This document shows, piece after piece, positions 9,041 to 18,433 of a stretch of DNA of 20,775 bases. Location of the stretch: NCBI GenBank assembly GCA_025769875.1, contig JAGFNK010000826.1, positions 1 to 20,775 on the forward strand. Direction: 5' to 3'. Source of the stretch: Russula earlei. Lineage: Eukaryota > Basidiomycota > Agaricomycetes > Russulales > Russulaceae. The notes beneath the pieces were generated by a model, which did no database searches, was not told the DNA's origin, and saw nothing but the letters and a program-made list of their open reading frames with translations. The first letter of the stretch is position 1. Each line of letters starts with the position of its first letter. The position numbers were made by a program, and so were the translations under genes.

Positions 9041-9205
9041 TGTTCCGGCCTGGCTTGGCTTGATGTAATCACAGCCCAGTTGCATTAATGTGTCAGATCC
9101 CACAGACCGGGCATTCCTGGCTCATGCATGTCATTGATGCATTGGATCAGCCAGACTGGCTCAGCTCAGATGCTGCAGCCAGCATTGGTTACAATGATAA
9201 GTTAT
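9041..9205 (+). mobile_element. Relic of the copia LTR family found at 4882-5366
   Basis: Shares, in the same order as 4930-5045, TGATGTAATCACAGC, TGTC, ACCGGGCAT, CTCAGCTCA, ATGCTG and TTACAATGATAAGTTA. An insert of about 35 bp (near 9116-9150) interrupts the match, and similarity stops at 9205. No coding part is attached, so this is a fragment or decayed solo LTR. Confidence 0.7.
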
Positions 9206-9433
9206 TTGCCATTTTCAGTGCACTTGGCATGGACCTTGAAACCTACTAAATCAGCACAAAATCCCTCCTCACCATGTGATGCAAATATCTCCTCCAATTC
9301 TGCACCAATTGCAATAACACTTGGATCCCCTGAATCTGCTCAATGAGGGCTAGGCAGTCCCACCTTTTTTGTGGCATTTGAGCAAGATTTGGTGAAGCTG
9401 GACACAGGCAGCCTGCACATCTGTATGAGGCAC
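9202..9433 (-). pseudogene. Unidentified coding-like fragment ending at the LTR relic
   Basis: Two adjacent minus-strand frames read like protein: VPHTDVQAACVQLHQILL from 9433, and, after a frame change near 9345, ADSGDPSVIAIGAELEEIF onward to a TAA at 9202-9204. The stop lies inside sequence shared with the LTR family, as if an LTR had cut into a coding region. No family recognised. It could be chance, since only about 75 codons are involved. Confidence 0.3.
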
Positions 9434-9518
9434 ATTACTGTACCAATTAAATCAATTCGTCACCCCGTATGACCTGTGACCTCCCTGACAAAATAATGGT
9501 TTCGTCAGGTCGCGACGC

Positions 9519-10013
9519 TGTACTGTAGGGAGTCCGGGGATGCGCGAATCGTGATGCTGACCGGTCCAAGCGGAAAAAGGAGAGAAGGGGGGGGGAGGAG
9601 GAGCAAGCAGTTCGCACAACTATTGAGGCTTCTTACTTTTCTCAGGCAGTGGTGATTGGGTCACAAAGAAGGATTCTTATTCACTGCGCTACTACAGAGT
9701 AGCTAGGGTGTTTATGTATAGGACAGTACACAGGAGAATATGAAAGGAATCAGAGAACCATGAAAGGGAGGGAGAGCCATGAAAGGGAATCGAGACTGGT
9801 CAAGGCGGTCGAGGCGGTCATGAAAGGCTTTGAGACGCGTTCGTTCGTTTCGTTTCGTTTCAGTTCGAGTGTGCTGGGGCGTGGCGTTGCGCGTGGTCGG
9901 TGGCGAGGAGCCCGCCTAGCTCAACCCCTCCCCCTCCCCTGACAAGTCAGGTGATGATACACGGCCACGTGATATTCAAGCAAAATGTCGACACATGTGA
10001 CACATCACATGAT
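9519..10013 (-). mobile_element. Possible LTR relic, minus strand
   Basis: No credible gene lies here. On the minus strand the segment can be read from TGTGATG (10013) to AGTACA (9519), with a TATA-like CTATACATAAAC near 9711-9722 and a CACGTGAC-like and CTGACTTGTCAGG region typical of upstream LTR parts. Part of it recurs at about 18609-18648. No target duplication was found and the ends are guesses. Confidence 0.3.
9740..9827. repeat. ATGAAAGG motif spaced at 20-bp steps
   Basis: ATGAAAGG starts at 9740, 9760, 9779 and 9820. These positions fit a 20-bp step with one unit lost near 9800. A short (GTTTC)n run follows at 9841-9865. Confidence 0.6.
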
Positions 10014-10150
10014 TTGTAATGGGTACTTTGTTGATCGTGTCTCAGCCATTCCCGCCGGGCCAGAATGGCGGACAGACGTTCACGTCGACGTTGTTCCTCT
10101 TATTTTTGTGCGCACGGCTGCTCAAGCACCACATCCTTCACACCCTGTCC

Positions 10151-10488
10151 ATGACAAATGAGGAGCTCGCCTCGCTCGAGCCGATCATCGCGCAGGCTTG
10201 GGACCAGTGGGATCACCAGGTACGTCCTCCGCCACGCTATATGTGTGCGCACGACCCGTCAAATCCTCACCTTCCCCCCCCCCCCCCCCCCCCCGACCTC
10301 TGCAGCGTCGATTGCACTATGCTCAACAAGCACAAGCCGCTGTGGGCAGGGGCAAACCTCCTGATGGTCAACCGCTCGGGGAGGTGGCCCCTCCCCATCC
10401 GCCGCACACATACACAGCCGCGGTCGAGTTGGGCGATGCACAGACGACAGCACAGCCCTTTCCCCGCCGGATCCTAACCAACATTTGA
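10151..10488 (+). CDS. Small spliced ORF of unknown function, 83 residues
   Basis: Exon 1 (10151-10219) encodes MTNEELASLEPIIAQAWDQW and a few more residues. Exon 2 (10306-10488) continues in phase with RRLHYAQQAQAAVG and ends at TGA. The intron (10220-10305, 86 bp) has donor GTACGT and acceptor CTGCAG, and its pyrimidine tract is a run of 21 C. Splicing joins an acidic helix-like start to a Gln/Ala-rich, then Pro-rich tail. The frame is also open upstream to ATG 10019, so the start may lie earlier. It resembles no family I know. It could be the 5' end of a longer gene whose downstream exons are decayed, given the coding-like stretch after it. Support is the splice sites and phase only. Confidence 0.4.
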
Positions 10489-10634
10489 CGCCACAAGAAA
10501 ACGATTTCCACGCATGCTTTCATCGCTCGCTCGTCGCGCCGTCCCTTTGCCTCATGTTTCTTTGCCCACCGTTCCGATGTCACTACCGGATTCTCATTCC
10601 CGCTAGCTGTTATCTCACCTCAAGCTGCCTCAGT

Positions 10635-11114
10635 TCCAGCTTCGCCCGCCACCCTGCCATCTCAGTTTCTGGCCCTCTCACCGTCCCAGCTTCGCCCCCC
10701 ACTACCATAGCTTCACCCTCTCCACTCACACTCCTGCCGACCGCCGCCTCCTCCTTGTTGCTCACTGTCGCCCTCTCAGCCCCCATGCCATAGTCGCCCC
10801 CACGTCATTAGCGCCTGCCTCAATCCTCGTACCTGCTCCATCTTCCACCTCCTCTACTCCATTATCCAGTCACCCCAGGTTCAGCCTCACTCACCGCTGT
10901 CACCCCAGCTCCGTTCCATGTCTCCGTCTTGGTCTCACCCTCAGCCACCGTCTCAGCATCAGCCGCCACCGTGGTTCTAGTTTCGCGCGATACCAGCATC
11001 GCAGCACCGTTGCTGTCCAAGGAGATCAAGAAGGTCCAGACCCGAGCCAAGCCAGGCGCCGCCACAGAGGAGCAGACGCTGCCACCACACCGCCAACCAA
11101 GGAGACGCCGCTGA
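10635..11114 (+). pseudogene. Ser/Pro/Ala/Thr-rich coding-like stretch with stops
   Basis: One plus frame reads SGPLTVPASPPTTIASPSPL, then stops at TAG 10791-10793 and again about five codons later. It reopens with SASLTAVTPAP and SPSATVSASAATVVLVSRD, and ends in a basic tail (EIKKVQTRAKPG to RRRR, TGA 11112-11114). The low-complexity start and basic end look like a linker and nuclear-type tail, but C-rich DNA often gives such frames by chance. It may belong to the same decayed gene as the ORF at 10151. No domain is recognised. Confidence 0.3.
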
Positions 11115-11875
11115 TGCCAGCAGCACGCCACACGCGGCGTTTCACATCATCTCCCCTTCCACTCGCGCGCTCACACATGCCATCACCACCTGCAGTGGAG
11201 AAAGCCCCTTCATGGCTATCGCAAGGCGCTGGCACTAGCAACGCACAAGCCGACTACACCCTCCACCTCCGTCAACAATGCTATGCTGCCTTCCGCAGGG
11301 GTCGCCACTCAATGCGACAAAGCCAATGGAGCGCCGGCGACTGCAGAAGCAGAAGCAGCAGCTATGTGTTGCACCACCATGAGGCACGACGACAGAATGG
11401 AGCACGCACATGTGCACGCCTTGCCTCTCTCCACTACTGGCTGGTCAACACTCATGCCACCCAGTCCCGCCTTTGCCACACGCACCAGCATGCGAACTCG
11501 AGCGCTCCATCATCCCCCTTTTTGGAGCCAGCAGTTCAAGCCTGCTCAGTCTGTCAGTCGCAAGCTCACTTTCTTCTTGCACGACGGAGGACCTCGGGAC
11601 AGCTGCAGCTACGACGACACCGCACGGGCAAATGGCTGAAGGCTCCACTCTCGACAGTTTGACTGGGGACAGTCAAAATTTCATGCCCCTGGGTGGGAGA
11701 TGTATGGCGGATTGTGACTGGCCACGGAATTCGCTCTTACAAGGGTACATCATCACCCCCATTGTGCGTCCTGTCACCTCCAGGTTGCCCTCGTGTCACC
11801 TCCCTCACGTCCCTCGACCACGTTCTCAAGAGCTCGCCACCACCGAGCGCCACGTGCCAGCGCAGCCACCGGAGA

Positions 11876-11907
11876 CGACGCCTCGACGCCTCGCGCGAGG
11901 CGTCGTC
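11876..11907. repeat. GC-rich palindrome
   Basis: Bases 11884-11905 are a perfect 22-bp palindrome (arms of 11 bp, CGACGCCTCGC). An upstream copy of GACGACGCCTCG lets a second, 12-bp stem form with 11896-11907. Confidence 0.85.
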
Positions 11908-11993
11908 CGGTCTGACCCCTTCCACTTACTTGGATTTCCTTTCATATGCATGCCTGTCTTTCAGGCCTTTCCTGTCCCTTGGCTCCTCTCTTG

Positions 11994-12002
11994 TATATAA
12001 AA
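11994..12002 (+). promoter_or_regulatory. Candidate TATA box
   Basis: TATATAAAA in otherwise GC-rich DNA, followed by a pyrimidine-rich stretch. It is the strongest TATA match between 9.7 and 13 kb on the plus strand. The transcript it would serve is not identified; the small spliced ORF at 12380 lies 380 bp downstream. Confidence 0.35.
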
Positions 12003-12379
12003 CCATATCTCGAATACAGGGAGTGGCCCTCTTGTTCCCTTCTTTGTATGTGCCCGAGCGGATCTGACTGAACGAATGCACGCAAACGTCTTTGTTTTCA
12101 TTTTTGCGCGTTCTGTCTCATTCTCTTTCCCCACTTCCTTCCCTCCAGTGCAACAGCCCATTGTCCCATTTCACAAGCCTCTCTTCACAGTGACACGGCA
12201 TGGCCTGGACGCGGCGATGATGCTGCCCCCTCCCCTCCTGCCCCAATTTCTGCCGCGCGCGACATGTGTTTCCCTTTTCGTTTTCCCCCTCCATCCTCGA
12301 TTTTTTTTTTTACTTTCGTTTTCCTCTCAAGCAGCGGTGGCGACGACGATGTCACTCTCACAGCAGCAACCTCAACGCG

Positions 12380-12592
12380 ATGGCCATGACCACGACCGCG
12401 ACCATGGAATGGCACAAGCACCACGAGTTTTCCCGCATGCAGTCACTCTCGCATGTTGACCAGGTGCGTTTTTCATCTACATTTTTCGCGGGTTCTCATC
12501 CTATCTCGCCTCCCCTTTCCTCCTTCCTCCAGATGATGATATTTGATATCTATGTAAGGTATGTGAGCCCGCTGACCGGGAAACTCACATGA
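12380..12592 (+). CDS. Very small spliced ORF, 47 residues, unknown
   Basis: Exon 1 (12380-12463) encodes MAMTTTATMEWHKHHEFSRM and more. The intron (12464-12532, 69 bp) has donor GTGCGT, a pyrimidine-rich 3' end and acceptor CTCCAG. Exon 2 (12533-12592) continues in phase with MMIFDIYVRYVSPLTGK and stops. The splice signals are good but the product is short and unrecognised. It may be part of a decayed gene or a chance frame. The start could be upstream, since the frame is open to about 12266. Confidence 0.25.
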   Translation: MAMTTTATMEWHKHHEFSRMQSLSHVDQVRFSSTFFAGSHPISPPLSSFLQMMIFDIYVRYVSPLTGKLT

Positions 12593-12858
12593 CTTGCACT
12601 CGCCCCCACCTCTCGCGCGTCCCTCGCCCACGCGTCCTCCTTCCTATCCTCCTTCACTCTCCTCCTTCCCTCCCACACTCTCCCTTCGACGTCATCCCCT
12701 CGCGTTCCCCACTCTGCGCCCGGGAACTGCGACAACGGCTCAAGACGATCGCCGTCGACGTCACTCGCCTTGTCCTCGCCCCCGCCACGCGCATACGTAC
12801 GCACGCGGATGACGCACGCGCAGACGTCATCGCCACTCGATCCGGGGGCTCGCTGCCA

Positions 12859-12917
12859 ATAGCGTCTCGCCCCTGCCCATAGCGTCTCGCCCCTGCCCAT
12901 AGCGTCTCGCCCCTTCG
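12859..12917. repeat. Tandem repeat, 20-bp unit, 2.9 copies
   Basis: AGCGTCTCGCCCCTGCCCAT repeats at 12861, 12881 and 12901, the last copy incomplete. Copies are identical, so the expansion is recent. Confidence 0.9.
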
Positions 12918-13209
12918 TCATCGCCGCGCCGCCTCGCGCTCGCGCTCTCGACTTGCAGTCAGAGGAGTAGCATTGTTGTATCTAAGTATCAGTAGCTACT
13001 ATCTTATTCAGTAGTCAAGCTTAGCTGAGCAGCTCAGTGAATGGGATCAGTTTTCTAGTATTCGCATTGACCCTCTCGTGTGGCTAAGGACACCTCGACG
13101 CCCTCAAGATCTACATGACAATTTACTTCTATGTTCCATGTTATGCATAATACAGCTTGTATATTGTATTCTATGTACTAAAAAACTGGGTTCCTGCTGT
13201 CCAACACCC
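12918..13209. other. Spacer left of the hAT element, no gene seen
   Basis: Base composition changes here from GC-rich to AT-rich. Apart from scattered short frames I see no gene, repeat or RNA structure. Confidence 0.5.
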
Positions 13210-13217
13210 AAACTGAA
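13210..13217. repeat. hAT target-site duplication, left copy
   Basis: AAACTGAA, identical to 18447-18454. Eight bp is the hallmark length for hAT insertions. Confidence 0.93.
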
Positions 13218-13230
13218 TAGGGCTGCGCAC
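13218..13230 (+). repeat. hAT terminal inverted repeat, left
   Basis: TAGGGCTGCGCAC, matching the inverse of 18434-18446 in 12 of 13 positions. The odd position is C on the left and T on the right within a CpG/TpG context. Confidence 0.9.
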
Positions 13231-14234
13231 TGTAACTGTCCATCACGGGATGGACGGATCCGTAGTATGGGTACCGTACCCGTGCCGTTTGAGCTCGTCC
13301 CACCCACCCGTCCGTCTCGATGATAGAGTGGGACCACACCCATCCAATCCATCAAAAAACAGCCGTCAACGGCCTTAGACGGCATTTTTTATGGGAATAT
13401 CCGAATAAACTTTATTTTTTCATTGAGCCACCGAAACTCAAACTTGTTGTTGCCAGGGCCCCCACCAAGACCGTTGAGGGATACCCATTGTTCGTGGCCA
13501 TGCCACCATCCCCTCTTTTCAATCCCGGTCCTCAACAAACAGGACTTGCCATGACAGATCAGCCTGCCTGAGGACCAGATGGTCAACTGCTTGATGCATC
13601 CAAAATCATCTGGTTCAATGATGCAGATGATTCCCAACCTATTCGACCAGGTTCTTGCATGCAACAAGGTAGTAAGTAGTTTGTTCAACATAATTTGAGT
13701 GCTTCCACAAAGTACTTACTCATCTTTCCAGGTCAACATTCTTGTCCAGTCCAATCCAATGCAGGTACATGATTAGCCGCAGCTATTGCTGTGGAGAAGC
13801 TTGACGAATTTGAGAATCCTGTTCAATTGTCCCACTGGCACCCTGTGCAGTCTCGCAAACACAAGGCTCCTGCAAAGCACAAGCAAGCTGTCATGGATGA
13901 CACCAATACTGATGCAGACAATACTGACTTCACCACTTCTTCTGCTGAGTATGGATCAGAGGATCCTAGTGATGCCACAGAAATAAGTAATGAAGAGGTA
14001 CGAAATATCTTAATGTGATTCCATGGTCAGGCAAATTAACACTTTGCAGATAGCTGATATGTTACCCTCAAAAACCATACCAGAAGTCAGCAATAAAAAG
14101 GGCCGCATTGTTACGGTGTCGCGGCCGTAAGAGTGATAGCTCAAGTTTTAATGGGGCCAAGTCCCTGTGACTTGGTTCAAGGGTTCAGTGGGGCCGGCTC
14201 AAGGAGACCGGGTCAAAGGTTTAGCGTCTCAAGG

Positions 14235-14255
14235 CTGAGTCAGACAATGACTCAG
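14235..14255. promoter_or_regulatory. Paired TGACTCA sites in a hairpin
   Basis: CTGAGTCA and TGACTCAG face each other across five bases, a perfect 8-bp inverted repeat. TGACTCA is the Gcn4/AP-1 type bZIP site. It lies about 390 bp upstream of the LTR TATA box, a reasonable enhancer position. Binding is inferred only. Confidence 0.45.
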
Positions 14256-14627
14256 TCCACAGACAGAGTCGATCTCCTGGTTTCTGTTACCAAGTGGTTT
14301 GGGGTCCAGAAGATGCCGGAACACCTGAACTATGGACTGCACTGTTTGCATTATGCATGCGTCAGATCTTTATCGTTTATGTTCCTTGATATCACATTCG
14401 GAGCACGTTGATCATATCTTTCAGAAGATGTACTGAAGAAGCAATGAGTAGCATTGCTTCGGTCCCAGATGTTCCTGTACCACCACGTACATCGATTCCT
14501 TGATTGGGGAAGCACTTAATGCCTCCAGCACCGAGATCGTTTACATAGAAGCAACCTCGCTTCTATGAGCCGCCTTTTGCTTCTATAGCACCAAACAGTA
14601 CTACAGTAGCATGAACCTTATCCCTAT

Positions 14628-14642
14628 AAGGCTATATAAAGC
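14628..14642 (+). promoter_or_regulatory. TATA box of the inserted LTR
   Basis: CTATATAAAGCC, the only good TATA match in the insertion, in the same orientation as the TGTTACGG end. Confidence 0.5.
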
Positions 14643-17600
14643 CTCCAGTAGAAACAGTTGAGCCTTAAGCTCAACTTAGTTTGCCAATCCCAAACAGTTG
14701 ACTCCTACCCTGTCTGCAGAGCCCCTCTCATCTTGTTGTCATACTCTAGAAGGATCTAACACTCCTTCCCCTCCACAAGTATTGCTTGCTTGACTCAAGC
14801 ATATCTGCATTGGTAGGATGCGTTTATAGACGCAACCATTGATCTTATTTAAGGCACTTTGGAGCCTTAACAGTTTCACAGAAGAGGAGGATGGTGAGAG
14901 AGAGACAGAGGAGGAAGAGGAACACAAAGGTTCCTTGAGGTGTGCTTAGGTCAAGCAAAGTGTAGGCCAGCACAAGCAAAGTTGTGATTTGAGAGAGAGT
15001 ACAGGGCAAGGGATGTGACAGGAAATGGGACAAAGCTAAGCTAGGGGCATTCCCCAGCTTTTACAGGCACTTAAATACTGTATCTAGCAAGGCTGTACAG
15101 TACCATATGTGGAACAATAGATAATACTAACCAATAGCAAAAAGGGACTCAAACAATAGATGAAACACAACAAGTGAAACAATAAGAAGCCATCAACATC
15201 AAGGGATGAAACAGGTAACCAAGGGTATGAGGGTAGAAAGGTATGGAACAATAACAAGTGAAACAGGGATGAACCAAAAGAGGGGTAGATCACAACATGC
15301 ATGCATGTCCTGAAACCAAAGATCAAGACAAAATCAATGCCTGCACCCCAAGGAAGAAGGCGAGGACTTGCTCTGTCAAGGTTGAGGAGATTGATGACAC
15401 AGATAGCCCCTGCTGGACTGCGGCAGGCTCATTTGAAACCCCTAACTCCAAAAAGGTACATTTTGCTTTGCATTTCTCACATTTTTGTCACATTGTGGGT
15501 TTTTGTAGAAGGCTGGAAATGTAAAAAGGAGTCCAGTATATTTATTCTATGAAGTCATCAGCAAAGGGTCACACAGTAGTCTAGGAGAAGATGGCGATGT
15601 ACATTATCATTGCCTTCATGGCATTCATAAGATTTGTACCATCAAGAAGACAATGAGAAGTAATCTAAACAGTGCGTTTCTCATCTTTTTTTTTTTGTTC
15701 TCAATGGGTGACGCTTCCCTTAGCACTCGTAAATAATCTCCATGTCCATGTTAAGCCGATGTATCAACTCTATTGCATCCTTAAAAATTGTGATGAGCCC
15801 CCAGCACCCAATGAGATTCGCTATCGCATCTGGAAAACAGCAACTCGATGGATAGGCAGAAGCTGAATACATGAGGAACCTTGAGAAATCATCCAAAACA
15901 TCAAGAAAGCCGTTGAAGACCAGCAAGCCCATGCTACTGTAAGTGGTGTTATCTTCTCAGACCTTTGGATGTCACAAAGCAATCATCAGTGTCCATGGGA
16001 TCAAGAAAGGTTTGAACAGCTCCTCACTGAGTGGGTTGTCGCCTGTGACCAGCCATTTGATGAGGTCGAGAAACCCGAATTCATTAATCTGATGAATTTT
16101 ACACATCACACTGGTCCATTGAATATTCCAAAATGTGATGGGATCAAGTGGCGCATTGTGAAGATGGGCAAGGAAACAATTGAAGGTCTTCATGAAATGT
16201 TCTCAGTCAGTTTTATCTTTTTTTCTTTTTCATACCACATATTTATCTGTAGAGCAGAAGCTTGAGGGGAAGGTCTGCTTGTCACTTGATGCATGGACAT
16301 CAAGCAATCAGTACCCGTTTTTGGCAATTGTTGCACACTATGTGACCAATGATGGGCAACTTGGTTCGTGCTCTTCCCTTTGTTCAACTGGTGTAATCAC
16401 ATTGTCCCCTTCCAGAGGAGTTGCTGATTGACTTTTAAGAACTTACTGGGGAGCATTCAGGAGAGAATGTGGCAGAGGTGGTTTGGGCAACACTGGAGCT
16501 ATTTGGTCTCTTCAGAAAAGTGAGTTTCCCATCCTTAGCCCAGCAATGTGTTAACCCATTTGCAGATTATCGCCCTCGTAATGGATAACACCAGCAACAA
16601 CAACACCCTAATGACGTTGCTTGAGTGGCGATGCCAACAATGGGGATACCGTTCTTGGCACACGATGCACGCATGCGTTGCATGCCTCATACCATTCACT
16701 TGGCTGCTATCAAGGTATTACACCAAATTCTAATTATAGTTGTCATCACAGCTGATGTTTAAATTCAAGCTTCTTGAAGGCATTGGGGTGATATCAAAGG
16801 TTGAAGGGAAACAGGCTGCCATGCATGGTGGCAACTACCAAGATAATGTCACAGCTCCTCTCTCACATGAACATGACAACAATGCAGTGGGTGACGACAA
16901 GGATGATGAGAGTGTCGTAGACATGCCAGATGCTGATGCTGATACAGCCAATGTTGATGCAGCTGACAGCATACTGTCTGGTATTGGAAGGGTATGCGAT
17001 GGGCCCGTTCTCTACCAACCAGCTAACTTACTGTAACATCCTGGTCAGCTTTGGAAAATTGTCAAGTCTGTCCATTCAAGTCCCCAACGTTGTCAATCTT
17101 GGGCTCGTGAGATCCAGTTTGTGCAGCTTGAAGGAGGTGGGACATTAGATGATTGTAGCATGACACATATGCTCATTCTTGATGTGAAAACATGATGGTC
17201 ATCGACTCATCAAATGCTTTGTAAGTTGTCATAGCTATTTGTATGAGGTTTCTGACCAACACGTTATAGGGCAGGCCCTTGATTATCGCAATACTATCAA
17301 CTCCTATGTTTCTTGAAACAAGGACCTCCATGCCCTCAAACTCACTAGCTCAGACTGGGAATCTATTACCCTTGTGACCTCTTGGCTCAAATCATTTTGA
17401 GCTGCTACTACTGAGATGTCTGCCACAAAAATCCTGATGCTTTCAATGATGCATGCCATCTTTCGAGGCTTACAAGATGATATCAAGAATATTCATCATG
17501 TCCTCCCCAACTCAGTGTTGCCCAGAATCAAACTCGGTCTCACAGATGCACACCAGAAGCTCGTGACTACTACTACCAGTATGAAGTGTCTCCCTTCTAC

Positions 17601-18433
17601 ATGTGGGCTGCATGTGCATCAACAATCATCAAATTGGTTACTTGCTAACTGTATACCTCACTAGTGCTTGATCCATGAATATCATATGAGGGCATGAAGG
17701 CAGATTACAATGACAATCCAACACTCTCAGATCACCTTGAATGTTCCAGGTCATGTCTCTTTGACTACTTTGACAGAAATTATGCAAAGGCCAATGATCA
17801 TATGTTGTATTTAGCATCATCTTTGCCTGTGACATCACTGCCTATTGTGGGCTCACCTCAGAAATCCTTCACCACTCGATATCACAGAAAAGACAAGAGC
17901 TCAATCAATGAACTTGAAGAATATTTCAAACTCCCTGCTGAAGATTTTGACACATGTAATCCAATTCATTGGTGGATGGGTCGATGCGCACAATTCCCAA
18001 ACCTCTTTCATTTGGCTCATGATATTCTATGCATTCCTGGTGAGTAATTTTGATTTTGATAATAATCATCTTATTCATGACATAGGCTCTGCTGTTTCCA
18101 TTGAGTGGATATTCTCTGGTGGATGGGACACGATCTCCCTCCGTCATGCCAGTCTCCATGCTGATACCATCTGTATACTGATGCTTGTCAAGAAGCAGTT
18201 GCATCTTGCATGAATGCATGCTGATACTGCACTGAGCCATTGAGCTGTCAATTAGATATATAATTCATGATTTTTGTTTTGCCTAATTGTAATACTGTCT
18301 ACCATATACGGCTGTCTCTGTCCCCATCCCATACTATCAGCAATCCAGTGAGTACACATGATGGACAGGGTACAGGTCAGCCATACCCATCAGATGGCCA
18401 TCATATCAATGGCCATTACCCATCAGATGGATG

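Larger units (their letters stand above)
11115..12100. other. GC-rich stretch without a supported gene
   Basis: Several overlapping open frames exist on both strands, none with recognisable protein features. Visible items are an 8-bp stem (11658-11665 with 11670-11677), a GC palindrome (11884-11905) and a TATATAAAA box (11994-12002) followed by CT-rich DNA that could be the leader of a plus-strand transcript or LTR. Confidence 0.5.
14109..15297 (+). mobile_element. LTR-like insertion in hAT exon 3
   Basis: Transposase coding stops after NKKGR at about 14106 and resumes near 15310 (TPRKKARTCSVKVEEIDD). The intervening 1189 bp starts TGTTACGG and ends CACAACA (TGTT/AACA ends), with CGCAT on the left and TGCAT on the right as a near-perfect 5-bp target copy. 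A TATA box (CTATATAAAGCC, about 14630) lies in the middle and no coding frame is recognisable, so a solo LTR is the best reading. An alternative right end is TAACA at 14872, but no matching target copy is found there. Short stems include AAGCAAT/ATTGCTT (about 14440-14460), CCAAGTC/GACTTGG (about 14158-14176) and the one at 14235-14255. Confidence 0.65.
13501..18213 (+). pseudogene. hAT transposase gene, 14 exons, at least eight in-frame stops
   Basis: hAT transposases cut the element out and reinsert it with an 8-bp target copy. Exons can be followed from ATG 13501 by phase and splice sites. Introns are 13669-13731, 13998-14049, 15456-15508, 15672-15723, 15939-15989, 16206-16254, 16364-16415, 16520-16565, 16715-16769, 16992-17048, 17221-17269, 17614-17664 and 18040-18085, all GT...AG and 46-63 bp. 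Exon 3 is split by an insertion. The BED-like zinc finger is near 15540-15760 (PVYLFYEVISKG, HYHCLHG, LVNNLHVHVKPMY). Catalytic Asp regions are LSLDAWTSSN (about 16288) and ALVMDNTSNNN (about 16570). RMRCMPHTIH gives the Cys/His motif. The dimerisation region is CNPIHWWMG to SAVSIEWIFSGG. In-frame stops are at 13569, 13770, 15853, 16436, 17193, 17314, 17398 and 17676 (six TGA), with frameshifts near 15825, 15890, 16650 and 17565. It cannot make an active enzyme. Confidence 0.9.

Noticed and set aside
10862..11131. Minus-strand frame opposite the Ser/Pro-rich stretch
   Set aside because: GC-rich DNA leaves all frames open and no signal or domain is present; the plus frame is the better candidate.
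11410..12000. 196-codon plus-strand frame
   Set aside because: It is low in recognisable protein features, shifts composition along its length and overlaps other equally open frames, so not supported as a gene.
12550..12921. 123-codon minus-strand frame, charged and Gly/Arg-rich
   Set aside because: Part of it is made by the 20-bp tandem repeat and the rest by GC-rich composition; no splice or promoter signal supports it.
14873..15297. Independent second LTR on the minus strand inside the 14109 insertion
   Set aside because: TGTTGTGATC at 15297 could start one, but a single insertion from 14109 with matching CGCAT/TGCAT flanks is simpler.
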